Source of the DNA: Saturnia japonica
Taxonomy: Eukaryota; Arthropoda; Insecta; Lepidoptera; Saturniidae
Direction: 5' to 3'
DNA length: 64,000 nt
Assembly: GCA_033032175.1 (NCBI GenBank)
Contig: CM065318.1
Location: forward strand, 14,198,001-14,262,000
The position numbers and the translations under genes were made by a program. Positions within the stretch are counted from its first letter, which is position 1. Each line of letters begins with the position of its first letter. Shown here piece by piece: positions 37,301-52,300 of this stretch. The notes beneath the pieces were generated by a model that did no database searches, had not been told where the DNA came from, and saw only the letters and a program-made list of their open reading frames with translations.

Positions 37301-40300
37301 GAGGCCAGGTCTCCGCTTCGACGTTGAACTCATACGGAGCTTGAATAACTTCGAATTATTATCCACATACTGCCAAAATTCATCTAGACCTATAGCTATG
37401 AGCCTGTAAAACAACATATTACAATATAGTACCAATACATACCACAAATTTTCTTGGTAAATCCTTCACAATTTAGCCTGCAAGCCTATGGAATGCACTA
37501 CATATTTCTGTAAGACGCGCACAATCGCTATGCATATTTAAGAAATTTGTCAAAGAGTATTATTTGTCACTTTAATGTTATGTATATGTAATTATATAAC
37601 ATTTTGTTTGTATTATAATTATAAAGTAGCTGTGCCTGTGGCTTCGCTCACGTGGACTACAGAACGCCCACGCGAATCTTGCTCCCCCACTCCCGGCTAT
37701 TTTAAAGACAAAAATGCTTATTGTGGGTGTTCCTTAGAAGATAGATTGTATACTCTCCCGAACTTTTTAAACCCAATAATACATTGCTCGACCTGGGAAT
37801 CGAACCTTGGATCTCGAGTATAACAGTCGCGCTTACGACCTCCAAGCTAATGAAGCAGTTGATGAGTTAGGAGTTGTGTTTTTGAATACGAATAAATTAT
37901 TTACTACGTGAAATATAACGGCATTTTCTTTACCCGTGATCGTAACAGTACCGTCATTGAAATGTAATTAAAACAAAAAATAACTCACTCATCCTCTGAT
38001 CGCAGATACTGGAACTTCTTCGAGAAAGCGTCGCCTCTAAATGGCGACGGCGGCAACAAATACGGGTACAGGAAGACCGTACTGTTCGCTACAACGTTCT
38101 TATACATGTCATGGAAGTCGCCGTTGTATAAATTGTTGCATACTAATCGACGGCGGCTAGATAAGTTAAACACAAAATATATATTTTCGCTCAGTTTTTT
38201 TTAAAATAATGTAGTAAACAGATATTCAATCCTGATGGATCCAAGTCATGCTAAGTGGTTACTGCAGCAGTCGCGAACTAAGGGTCATTACAGAAGATCT
38301 GCATTTCGGCTGCAAGCAACTACATAATTTACTTTTTTCGATAAATTGACCTATTAACATATACATAATCTAAAATGTGCTTTTACAAAACCACATTGAC
38401 CTAAAGTTATTTACGTGATACTAACAAAGACGATAGCATGAATTTAATAACTTTTGACTAGTGTGGTTTTGTTAAAGCACATTTTTAGATTATAAATACG
38501 TTAATAGGTCACTTTATTGAAGAAAGTAGATAGGCCACTCTGGGCCCCGTGGCCTTAAATGCAGTTTGGATTGCGATTTTGGTTCAGTTGACGTAACTGC
38601 ATCGAAACTGTCAACCGAGTGCGCAGTCTGCTTCTATATTCTGCTTCTGCGGGCATTCTTTGATTCACTATTATTTAACGCTTCTGCGGAGTTCTAACGA
38701 ATGCACGCAAGCTGTCGTTTATGGTGCAGTCCTAATGCCGTTTGAAAAACTATAATACTACTAAATTTTGTTAAATTTGCTCAATACTGATGCAGAAGGG
38801 CGACAATTGCGATGCAGTTATCTCAACTGTACTGAAACCGCATTCAAACTGTAATTTTGCAGTTAGCTTGCAGTTTGTCATTAACGAGTCTAAGCGATCA
38901 TGTTTATATAAAATGGGCGGAAAGTGTGTAACAAACTCTAAAACACTGTTGGGTGATTTCAGTATAAAAAGACGGAATACACAGGAATTATATGAGATTT
39001 ACCAAAAGAATACTTACGATTTTTCACAGTCGGCTTGAACGAATCTGAAAGATAAAATAATTAATTGTTTTATGGTTATTCTTTCCATGTTTATGCTTGT
39101 TTTGATAAAATGAGTAACAAAGTACGTGAGGCTAGATCGGAACCAAAAGTTAACCAATGACATCTTGTTTTGATTTTGTAGATTAACTTGAAAAAAATAT
39201 CATACAAGGTACTGAACGCCGACCTTTAGGCTGCTTATCTACTGAAGCGGAACGGAGCTGTGCAAATGTCAACCAATAGAATTGCATATAAATCTAGAGA
39301 TGCAATTCTATTGGTCGAAATTTGCACAGCTCCACTCCACTCCGCTTCAATGTACAGGTAGCCTTAATCTTTGCAGATACAAAAAAAAAAAAAGGCTAAC
39401 GCCAGCCAACCAGCATTATGCTGAGCTGGGGCCGTTTTGTAGCAACTGGCATTTGATTTTTGTTAAAGTAAGTAGTTGTAAATATTTTTAAAATGTATGT
39501 AATTTGTAATGTCTTTGCTACAAACAAATCTTTCTTCCTTTCTAATGGTAAAAATTACACCTACTTGATCATTTCTGCGTTCTCAGGTGTGTCCTCTGCG
39601 ACGGACTTCTCCCATGAGGTCATAAGCTCTAAAGCCGGTCTCAAATTGCAAACGTTTACCACCGAATGAGGGTTCGAGTCAGACATACTGACGAACGTTT
39701 CCTATGAAATAAAATAATACAAGATTATAGCTATAGTGATAGCAACAAAGGCGTATTTTGTCGGTGCAAACTGATTTATGATGTTAACAACGTCTCTTGA
39801 AAGAATGAAAATCAACCAACATTCTAGCCCATGGTAATAGATCCGTCAGACTCTATTTTGGTTTCTTGCATTTCGAGATTAGTGAGTGTATATTCAGCTG
39901 CCGAGAGGATTGCAGTTCGGCATGACAGCGACAATCAACGATGGATAGCCGATCTCTCGATGTTCGCATTTGCTTTTGGATTGTACCGTGCTTACCTTCA
40001 CGAACAGTACCGTCACTAAACCGTGCTATAATAAAAAATAAATATCATATCATTCCGAATCAGAATTTTAACGACATTCACCGATATCAAGTGATACAGC
40101 GTAAAGTAATAAAGAAGCCGATTAATCAAACATTTCGATAGATATCGATTCCATCGCAGACCGCTAATTTCCTGATTTAAAGGTAAAATATATTAATTTA
40201 ATGGTTGAATTTTAACCAGATTCTCCGATATCAAGTGGTGTAGCATAACGTTATAAAGAAGTCTTTTATTAAAACATTTGGATAGGTATCGGTTCGATCA

Positions 40301-43300
40301 CCCACCGCTACTCATATCTAATAATATGTATTTTCGGATTTAAAGGTAAAAATAATAATTTGATGGTAGAATTTAAACCACATTCTGCGATATAAAGTGA
40401 TGCAGCATAATGTAGTAAGGAAGTCGTTTACTCAAACATTTTTGACAAAACTGAAACGATAATAACAAATAGGAAAGAAAATTCCAGATTAAATCTACTG
40501 TGGCACATACGAATATTACGGGGTAGTATAGTAAAAAATGTACTGCACGAAAAAATCAATGTTATTATTTTTATAGTACTCTTATCCCAAAGAGCTCTGG
40601 AAACCCTACTCATCGCAGGAAAAGAACACAATGTTATTTGGCTACGATCTTCTTTAAGGTTGAGGCATTCCACGAGTCGGGCTGCCCCAAGTAAAGAGAA
40701 AACTTCAAAGAAATTTCTCTGTGCCTTATCTCTCTTATTTCTTTTATCATTTTAAATATCAGCAACGAATTAAAGAAATAAATTGCAGTCATCTGCAATA
40801 CTTTAAAAACGCCTAAACCAAATACGCATAAAATCGTCTTGAGTTTCTATTTCGTAGAAACGGAGTAGATCTTCAATGCAAAGGGTTAATTCGTATTGCA
40901 TTTACTTATTTAATCCATAAAAAGATGAACTCACAATATACTTCTTGTACGGAGGACCATAACTCCAATGCATAGGATGGACATACAGCTGTAGAAAGTT
41001 GGAAGTTGCCAACTGTATATGCTGCCTTAGTTGCTGCTGCAGTATTTGTATTTGTTCTGGTAAAATCTAAAAAAAAGTAAAACAATATTGTTCATAGTAA
41101 AGGTTTAGCTTTTAACCACAATCTCACGATTGTCAAAGATGTTAATGCACTGAGCCTAATATGCGAGTACTGGCTCTGAAGCGCAGTTAGCCGGAACACA
41201 CCTATAGGTGTTTAGTGACAGATTTTCACCTTGAGTGTGGTGGCTAGGCAGGTGGGCATTAGAAAATGCCCTACCACCATCCTACAGTTTCACCACTATG
41301 TTATCTTTCACCTTTCGGCTCAGGCTCTTTACAGGGATTCGAACCCACGTTGATTGGCGCGGTGTCCGTACACGCTACCTACTGAGCTCTCGTTGCTTAA
41401 TTAGATGTCAAGTGTAGCGACAGATTTTCAACTGGAGAGTGGTAGCTAGCCAGGCGAACATTAGAGTTGAAACCTATTAGAGGTGTAAATACCTGACTCC
41501 GTATAACTTATTTCATATTGGCATTTAACTAAAATGTTTTTTTTTATTGAAACAATCAGACAAGTTTTGGTACATACACATTTACTGTTACATACAATAA
41601 CAACAAAACATACATACAAGGGCGAATACGTCACCAGGCGTCCAGACTAACACTTTTGAAATCTTTAACAAATGCATGAACGCTACAATGTCGCTAGGTT
41701 TTTAAATAATATTCCTTACCGTAAACTCAAGGCCGATTTCGACCCGTATAACTTCGCTTTTTGCAGACATATCGCTGTTCAGCTTCAGGTAACGCAGTAT
41801 GGGCGGCGCGGACACTTTATCAATACGTTCTGGTGTATCCGGTTCAGTTTGTTCCTTCACTGCTATTTTTAAGTGAGGCGAAGCCCTGCGTAACATCATG
41901 TCAATTATAGTCCAACAAATTCGTGCGCGACCGTCCAATATGAGAGACGTTGGTGGGGATGAGGTAGCACGACATTACGTCATTACAGTAAATAGTACGT
42001 TGTCACGGCAGTGTTCTTGAAATAATAAATGTATTATCTACTAGAATATTTTTGTATGTTTTAATTTAATTTATTTCCACTTGGGTTTTATTTCTAGGTT
42101 CAAAAGTGATTGTAAGGTAGTAAGTAGAGAATGTATATGTTTTTAATAAAATATCTTTTTGCTTATAGTTTAGTAAATCAAAAACAATTTTAAATTCTAG
42201 GAAGTGAGTAATATAATATTTTGTCATTAGTTATAAATTGCGCAATCGCGACTATTGTGTACTGAAGTTTACCTAGATTTCGTTTCTGCCGTTGGTATGA
42301 AGACGTAATACTGTTTACTTCACAGTGTTCTGTGACTTGCGCGCCTACATCACGCAATTTCACGCGCTTCCCTTCCCGGAACACTACTTGCCCCCGTTGT
42401 CGTCTATTGTACCTCGTCCCCGCCAACGTCTGTCGGAAACTTTGGACGGTCGCACACGAACTTGTACGAATATAATATTTATATATTTCCTTTTTTATAA
42501 TATGGGGACAATTTCACACACGGATATTTAATTCCAAACTAAGCAAAGCTTGTATTATGGTACATAACTAAACAGTTGATATATATTAGATCGGGGAAAA
42601 AGTGTTTTCGCAACACGTAGGTATAAACTTGTTATAAAATTTCTTTGGTTGTACTATTTGTATGTGGCTGGTTTTGGTAACATTAAAAAAGTTAAATTAA
42701 AAAAAAAAATTCTCTTTCTGTAAAATATGAGTGAATCTATATACATAATGAAGAAATTCGATACATTTTAAAATATTATTACAAAAAAGGCAAAAATGCA
42801 ACTCAAGCAGTGAAAAAAAATTGCCACACGAGCTCACTGAATAAAGGTAATGAATCGTGTACTCATTTGCGATTCATTATAGAGACGTAATGAAACCGAG
42901 CCGTTTTTGAAAAGATTGATAACTGGCGATAAAAAGTGGATCACGTACGATAAAAACGGTCGTGGTCTAAGGTCGGCCAGGCTTCACAGACTGAGGCTAA
43001 ACTAGGGCTAACTCGAAATAAGGTGATGCTGTGTGTATGGTGGGACTGGAAGGGCATTGTTCATTATGAGCTTTTACCGCCCGGCAAAACCATCGATTAA
43101 GATCTCTACTGCCAACAACTGGTGAGATTAAAGGAAACAGTTGAGAGAAAGCGGCCGTAATTGACCAACAGGAAAGGTGTGGTCTTTCATAACGATAACG
43201 CTAGACCACACACATCTTTAGCCACTCAGCAAAGATTAAGAGAGGTTGGCTGGGAGGTGTTAGTGCATCCACCATAAAGCTCTGACCTTGCACCTTCAGA

Positions 43301-46300
43301 TTTACACCTGTTTCGGTCTCTTCAGAATTCTTTAGGTTCTGTAACATCAAGAAAGAATTGCCAAAACTATTTGTTGCGTTTTTTTGATCAGAAGTCCCAA
43401 AATTTCAACAGCAACAGTATTATGTCTCTACCTACAAAATGGCAGAAAGTCATCGAACAAAACGGCACATATATACTGTAAATAAACTTTGAAAAAAATG
43501 TTTTAAGTTTTCATATAAAAATGTGAAGAAACTTTTTCCCCGACCTATTACATACATATATAGATAAACTAGCGATGTGCCCGCGGCTCCGCACGCGTTT
43601 GTTACTACGCAGTAATTATTTTCATCCCGTAATATTATTTTTACTCATACTATTGACAATGCATATACCCTATCAATTGAGGAATGACATGTACATCCCG
43701 CGTAAAATTTTAATCTAAATCTTTTTAAGATTTCTCAAAATTGTTTTTTTTTTTACATATTTGTGTAATTATTATTGACAATCCTTATAGCCTATCATTT
43801 ATGGAATGACTTATACCATATATCCCGTATATAAAATTTCATCAAAATCAGTTAAGAAATAATGAAATCCCCCCTAAAATCCTTTAAATCTAACCCGCAA
43901 CCTCTCAGCTCAATAGTAGAGCTCACTACCACTGCGCCACGAGGCCTGCCAAAGCTGATCACGATTCCCAATTTTTGCAGTTATACCTCTTTTGGCGCGC
44001 TTAGTTAGAGGGTAAAATTAATAAAAATAATCGTGTGACATGCATCATTGTTTGGATTACACTAGTACGAGGGGTGATCGAAAAAAGTAACAATAATGAA
44101 TATGGTAAAAAACCATGGTTATGGCTTTAATTTTTTTTTTATTTGTCTATGTAGTTTAGTTACATTTAGTTCGTCTTCTTTCTAAACCATACGAACGAAG
44201 CATACGAACAAGATATCTCTGCTGTAAGTTGGTGACGAGTTAGGTATCCTGCAGATTTCAGATGATACTGCAGCTTCAGATCAAGGTTGCCATAGTCTTT
44301 TATTGTTATTGAAGTAACAGAATACCAAATTTCCACTTGTTCAAACCCATGGAAGATGTTCAGATCCATTTATCAACTAGAAAAGAGCTGATAACCTTCG
44401 AACGGCTGAACAAATTTTGTTGAATCGTAGCTTCTATGAAGAACAATCTCTATGAATTCACCTTTAAAAAAAATTGATCAAAATCGGTTCAGCCGTTTGG
44501 GAGCTACGTTGACATAGACAGACAGAGATGCAACCATGTTTGCATTGGAGGTTAAAAACTTACCTTGGCCTCAGTAGTGATGTTTGAATCGGCTGAGATA
44601 GTTGTTTCTCTTTATGCTCACTGCGTGTTTTAGAAATTTCCGGATCTTCGCCATTACTATCCTCATCTTCCAGTCCAGTCTTACCAATGGATAATCCTGT
44701 GTTTGTTTCTCTTTTCTCAAAGGTTAATTTATCTGATATTTTAATAGTTGATTCTTCTTCGTCTGATTGAGGTTCTTGTTTACCCTCCCAGCATGGTAGC
44801 TAAAAGTATAATTTTATTATTATTACATATTTATTTATACATTATTATTGAAGTTAAACTTATTTTGGCGCGATAAAAAAATCGATAGGTGAATATTTAT
44901 GTCATGTATGTATATGCCCATATATCTCGGCGACCAAAAAGCAACTATATTTTTTTTATTTTACTTCTCATATGAAAATATGTTAAATTAACAGGTTCTA
45001 AGAATTCTCACCAAAAATCTACTCGATAAATTAACATCAAACATTCCAAAATTGTTAAAAAAAAAAAAAAAAAATTCTCGTCATATAATTATGATCTACG
45101 GATGACATTAAAAGTATTCTGAAAAAAATTGCAAGATATTTCCTTTTATAGTGGTCACTCACGATTATTTTCAGTATAAAGCACTTTTTCTTTAGGTCTC
45201 ATGCTTTTTTGCTTTTATATGTAGTAGACATCTTAAACAAAAGAAATAAAGCACGAAACGTAAAGAAAATACCATGATTAGGTACTGTTGAACTTCACTC
45301 AATTTAACCAATCAAAAATAATGGGTTTTTATTTAAAACAAATTATATAACATGTACATGTACATACATTAGTTTGGCTGTTATCTGTGAGCACGGTGGT
45401 GGCGAGATTCTCCGCCAGCTCATCATTCGCTATCGCTTCAGGCATTATACCGAACAATTCAGTCACTAAGTCATTCAGTTCCTTTTTCGATATCTTAATT
45501 ATACTTTTACCAAGATTTTCGTCATCTTCGTCTGCTGCAAAAATTAAAATTTATACTGAATATTAACTCAATATTGTTTTTTTTTTTTTGTTTTAACCCG
45601 CTATTCTCTGGAACTACTACTAGTCAGATCTAAAAAATACATATTTGTTTTTTATAGCCTTTATGGAGGAAGGTTTATAACTTGAATTATTATTTCACAC
45701 TACGAGTCTATGGAGCTGAGCAATAACCATGAACGCCAAATAATCTTGCAAGCTTTATAGAAAAGTATGGGAAGTGAAAACAACGCGTGCTACTCGGCTG
45801 TATTGGCGACGACGCAGTAAAAAGTTGGTCGAATAAATTAAATGTTGCATCCCATAGTGAACCTTGTCAATTACTATCTTACTCTGCAACCATAAACATA
45901 AATAGAAGAGATCGCCGAGGAAACAAAAAAAAAAAACATTACGAAACAAGTGAAAAAAAAAAGAATTTAATTCGAGGAATATAAGGACTGAGGTTTTTTT
46001 TACATGAGTTATTTACTCTACTTTTTACTATTGACTGCGAGAAAACTTCTTAGGCGGTGATTAAAAAAGAAAGAATAGAAAGAAGGAAGAAAAGAAAGAA
46101 AGATGACAAAGAGCGCGACGACCATACACATAGTAATAAACCCAACACTGATTTTATTACAAGTTTCAAAAATATATTTTTTACCATTGTCACTCGAAAA
46201 GAGGCATTTTATTCATCCATAACAGTGGAGAAAACACTCTTACTCACAAGGGAATATTTTTTTTAGCACGAATCATATAAATTAAGTATAAAAAATTGCA

Positions 46301-49300
46301 CGTAGACATGATAGATAAATAAAACTCAGTGATGGGTTTATTGCTACGTGTATGGTGGTCGCGATTTTTTTATCATCTTGATCTTCAATTTTTTATCTTT
46401 AATTTTTAGTATTCAATGTAATATTTCTTTGTAAAAACTGTCTGCCCGCATTTTAACGACAATAAATGTATTTATTTTCTTTTTTATAACCCGTTTCATT
46501 ATCACATTAACACCGACTGATTGATCTCTAAGCGCGGCAAACCAAAAGTATCACCGCCTAAGAAGTTTTCTTGCAGTCAATGGTAAAAAGAAAAGTACAT
46601 AATTCATGAAAAAAAAAACGGTGCTTGTGTCCCTCGCTCAGCTCAAGATTCTACTTTAGGATTCCGTCGCTATACTCGGGATCCAACTCAGTCCCTCGAA
46701 TTACATTCTCTCTTTTCTATTCCTATTTTTGCCTATTATTTGATTTGCAGACGTCCTACTTAAATATTATATAGCCTATGTCACTCCCACAATCAAGACG
46801 AATCTAACGACACCTTGTATGCTAAAATCCTTCAAACCGTTTAGGCTGCAGAGTGTGCCAAAGTGATACATACATAGATTCGCTCGAACAACATAACCCT
46901 CTTTTTCGCAGTCGTGAAAAAAGGTAAGAACATACCAGCATCAGCGTCGGCAGCCACATTATACTCCGGATCGGTTTCATCATCATCCTCGTTCTTCGAA
47001 GTTGACGCCGGGTTGAGACACTCATTAAGGAACTGGTTCCATAGGTCATCGACATCCGGCATAGGTAGCTCGTCGGGTGGTACGAACGTACTCTCGATGT
47101 GTTCTATTGAGGTCGATGAGAGCGACAGCTTGGATCTTGTACGGCGGGCTATAGTTGCATCTTCTTCATCTAGTTCAAGTTTCCTTTTTATTCCCGAAAC
47201 TTTCTGTTAAAAAACACAAATCACTTGCAAATTATGTTACACAAGTTACAAACACCTTTGTTTCGTTAACCTGAAAGGTGCAGAACGAAGTTAACTACCT
47301 GTCCATGGTAGTTAGAATGGTGGTTTCGCAGTCCTCCCACTAGGCTTAGCGTGTTACAATATTGGGCGGCTTTGTCACTTTACATCAGATGATATTGCGG
47401 ATAGATCGCTATACTCGTAAAAAAAAGGCCCAAGTCGAAAGACGTGAGTTTGATTCCTAAAGTTGCCTGATCTTTTGGTGAGCAAAATCATCTTGATGAA
47501 ACCATAGATAGTAATTCTGCATGTTCTAATGCACCCCTAGCTACCTACTACATTATATCTGAAATTATTTTAATGCACTTATTCACAGCATCAGTGACGA
47601 ACTAAGTATAAGGGGGTGGAGAGCAGAGTAGTGGAAATTTGATTTTGAAACACTAACAACTGATGGTGAAGAAAATAATCGTGAGGAAAACTGAACAAAA
47701 CTGAAATGTGCTTGTACCACTGCATGTGGGATAAATATAGAACTGGATTTGTCTGCATTTGAAATTGCCAATACGTCGACCATCACTAGATAAGGCCCAG
47801 TTCTTCTCTCGGGAAGAGGCCTTTGCTCAGTATTGTGTATTTAAGCTCACGTTCACATGATCGCGCCTTGACGCCAACTTCAGGAAAAAGATCTCCAGTC
47901 GCTTAAAAACTAGGTAAAGTCCATTCGCTGAATTCGCTGTGCAGTTATGTGTAGTTATTATGTTGCATAGGATTTAAAACCTAAATGATTTAAGGAGCAT
48001 CATGAAGTAATAATAAAATTGATTTACTGTCTCTCAGTGACAGATATACGCCCGTTTTCAATAACCATTGTTTCAGTTACTTAAAGATCGACAAATATAA
48101 CCTTATGTCCGTACTTTTTTTTCAATAACCTATTAATGGATAGTTTTTCGTCCTATAGCTTACATAGATAAGAAGGAAGCCGATGTCTGTCTTCAATTAA
48201 AGATAGTACTTATTACAAATATGTACTAATCGGGGATAGTAAACTCAGATATGTTATTGAAAACGGCCGATAATGTTGTAATCAAACTTGTAGAGTCATT
48301 CTTCAAAATAGGGTGGACTCAAAGTTTCCGTTTTCTTTTTCTATTTTATTATAATATAACCAGAAAATAATAGCTTCTTCTACATCCCTTTCTAAACTCA
48401 ACCAAAATACACTGTGATACAATAAACCGCAAGAGCTTGCGCGCGTTATCGCACGTTTCATCTGAACATAGCCTTACAGGTTGGTATTATTATTAAAAGC
48501 CTATTTCTTGTATATAAAACTAGAAATATCACCTGAGGTACGACAAAAGGTCCATCTTTGACAACTTTAGGGCTGGATGTGTGCTGACTCTTGGGTGTTG
48601 CTGGGGTTCGAGGTTGAGATTCTATATCACTACATGATTCCAGTGTTTGATCATCATCACTCTGTATCAAGAAAGACCAAACACAAAATCATAATCAGGA
48701 TCTTTATGTATGCCTAAAGTTAAGGCGTAAACACGATTAGGCCTATGCCACTATTAGGTTTTTTAGGAACTTTAAATTTTGGTTTACAATATTAAACTGG
48801 TAAAATATTTCATGAGCCAAAAAAGTTTCAGATTTTCTCATCCAATACATAGTATAAAGTAAAGACTCTTTCCGCTGTCTGCCCCTCTGTATGCTTAGAT
48901 CTTGTAAACTACGCAACCAATTTAAATGCGGTTTTTAAAGGTAATTAAAGTTTTAAGAAGCTCAGATTTTTTTTATAAACTTTCTTCTATCGTTCACGCG
49001 TGTGGCACCGCACAGCTAGTACTTGTTCTATTAAAACGTTCTAAGTTGTGAAACCGTGAGGCAAAGCTAGTATCACAGTAAAATTAACCTGAATAAATAA
49101 GACACAAGGAATGTTCTCTTACTGGTGCATCGTCATGATTTGGTTCATATTCATCATCATCTTCGTCTTCAGGAAGATCTTGTGCAATTAAAGCTGTAAC
49201 TTCTGGCCTGGTCTTGACTGGTATGTGTTTAATTGGTGACAGTTGCAAATCCCAAGTTTTCCATGATGAAGGCTTTGGTGATCCTTTCATTAACTCTCTG

Positions 49301-52300
49301 TAAATTAGAACTTTAATTGTTGGCAAAAATGCAACAATACTTTTTAAACAAACACAGAGTTACTCTGTTGTCCGTGGTTGTTATGTTCCAATATGGTGTG
49401 TTGTTGGTGCAAAGTTGTAGTTAATATAATAGTGTATTTTTTTTCACAATAAATTATCTGAATCCTATTGTCAAAGCCTTATTTGCCCTTAAAACCCAAT
49501 TTTAATCTTTTAGCATAAGACTCTGAGACTTTAGGCTTAGACAAAAGGATAACTTACCTACCTTGTGGACACTGTAGATTTTTTGCGGGCAGAAGGCTCA
49601 GACAAAATTATGAGACATTAAGAAGCTCATTGTAGTTCCTGCACTGGCAGATTACAAAGTGCATTCCTGATATCTGTTTAACAGCTCTACGAATTTAGAA
49701 TCTCCCGTTTACTATAATTGCATCATTGATTTCATTCCTTAATCCTACAATTTTTTCTTTATTTATTGTCTTTCTTAAGTCGTGCGTCACATCACGCCAC
49801 GTGCCATGCCTGTACCAATCAAGTTCTAAGGAGATTTTGTTAAACAAATCGATTTTTGGAGTACACTAGAAAAACATATATTTGCAATGTGAGCTACGAG
49901 GCAAATAAGTTTGAGAGCCTATGCAATAGTTAATGGAAACAGTCCTTTTCTTGTAAGCTAACAGTCTGTTGTCTTCATATCAATTATTTTTATTAAATTG
50001 ATTGGTCAATAGTGAATGTCATTGATTGCATATAAGTACCTAATGTGAATTTTAAATGCGAGTTGACAAAAAATAATTATACAGATTTTCGTCAAAGAGT
50101 TATTTCAAAATAGGCAGGACTTTGTACTGAAACATAAAATTGTAAGACAGTAGAATTTTTACTTGAATATATGAAAACACAAAATTCGCAGAAACAGTTG
50201 AATATTTGTCTGCTCTCCATTGTGATTATTTCAAATATGTATTTTAATTAAAGCAAGATACGAAATACATTTAATATATATTATTTTATTATGTAATAAA
50301 TAAATTATTTTTAATTCAAACGGCAGTCTCACATGGCTTGTGATCATAGTACAAAAATACCATTACAAAATTTTTATGATTTCATTCTTAATGTATTTTT
50401 TTTTATACAACAAATTTGACAAACAAGGATACGGCCTGCCTGATGGTAAGCGGCTACCTTAGACTGTGGCCGCATGTTATACCATAGGTATAACTAGCGC
50501 GTTCCCGATCTTGAACCCCCTTCCCTAAAGAACTCTGGAAACACTACTTACCACTGGTACACAATACAAGGTTATTTGGCTGCGGTCTTCTGTAGGGTGG
50601 AAGTGTTCCACCAGACAAACTGCCCCAAGTAGACAGAAGCCTCTAAAGAAATTCCTCTGTGTCCAACCTCTTATCATCATCATTACAGCCAAAATAAATC
50701 CAATGCTGGACATTGGCATTTCCAAAAATCTACACACCACATAATATCCTAGCAAAAGTAGAAAAAACTTAATAATATAACGATTGATTATTTATGTGCA
50801 CATACTTTATTTTAGATCTTGTGAGTTTGGTTGGTTTGCTCTCATTAATATCCAAACCTTTTTCCTTCTCTTCTTGGAGCTTGACATGTGCCAGTACTCG
50901 GTTATTTGTCACAACTTTCTGAAAATATTAAATTTTAGACATTACTCAAATGACTTTATCACTTTACTCAAGAAATCCGGTAACATAACAATCATAATGT
51001 AGGTACCTTAATAATTTTTCTAACACTGGTTTCATCTAAATTATTTTTAACAGCTGATGCATGGAGATTTTTCTCTGTTTCAAGAATATTCTCAGGTAAT
51101 ATGTCTTCAGAATCGCTACTGCTAGTACTTTCAACACTAAAATAATGAACACAATAAATATTATTACATTTGTAAATACAGAATTTTTATTATGTTTGTA
51201 AAACAACTCATTAGAATTGGGGAAACTTTAATTTTTTTAAATTATTAATAAACTTAAAAAGGTTTCAATTAAGTAAATTTGCCTTAATATTGGATACAAA
51301 GATAATTTTACAGTACTTTTTGATTGTATGTATTCATTTATGAAACAATTTTACGACTCTGTAAAACAAATTTTTCATAATTATTTTTACATGACATTGA
51401 TATTGTATCTTAAATATTTAGGTAGAATACATACAAACATTACATTAAAATGTTTAGTAATAACATAAAATACAAGGCCTAACAGTACTTAAATCTTAAA
51501 ATTTATCTGTAACTTATTTTTTGTTAAAATCATTGCATTACAAATACTTAAAGTTTACTATATAAACTTAGAATGTAATTGGCAAAATAGTGTATAGAAG
51601 TAACATTCAAAACACTAATTAATTTCTAGACTTTTTTGAATTATGATTTCGTAGACATGAATCATGATTCTGTAGACCAAGTCATACACATCATAATTAT
51701 TAAAATAAGTTAAAGAAAAAAATACATAGGTCAGTAAAATTTATATTTCTGATATTAATATTAGATAAATACTTTTGTACTCGTAGGATCTCTTACTCTT
51801 GTATAAAGGTGAATTTCAGTAACATCCCTAAATACTCAAATGTTACTATAATAATTAAAACTGTTTAGTTCAGTCATCATTCCGAGAGAAATGGGAATAT
51901 GATTATCTATTTATACTAATCAGTTGAACATCACGCAAGTATTTTATTCAAAGAGTACAATACATCATTAAAAAAATCACAATTTTTTTCGAAATAGTTT
52001 TGTGCATACATATATCTCTTCTTCACTAGGTTAGGTTTTTTTTTAAACAGAAACACCTAGTTCTGGATTAGTTGGTTTCATATATAGTAGTTAAAATTAA
52101 TAAATGATCACAATAAAGGTCAATAGCCAATATATTACTTTTTTGTATGAGTTAAAAACCAAAAAAATTGTTAAAGCTTTCTTTTGGCTTATATCCACAC
52201 CACCAATTTATACTATTTACACTACCCTAACTTGAAATTTGACCCATTTCCATTTTGTGTCATTTCTAGTATAGAATAAATTAAATTAAAATTCCAATAA

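Larger units (their letters stand above)
42475..43952 (-). mobile_element. SINE split by a mariner and by a second repeat
   Basis: Three pieces of one minus-oriented SINE of the 13529 family: tail 42475-42585, a short middle 43549-43567 and head 43898-43952 (box A GGCGCAGTGGTAGTGAGC). The mariner at 42586-43548 and a LINE-tail-like repeat at 43568-43897 separate them. Confidence 0.65.

Noticed and set aside
46057..46266. Lys/Arg-rich ORF
   Set aside because: A purine-rich run within a palindromic element; composition explains it.
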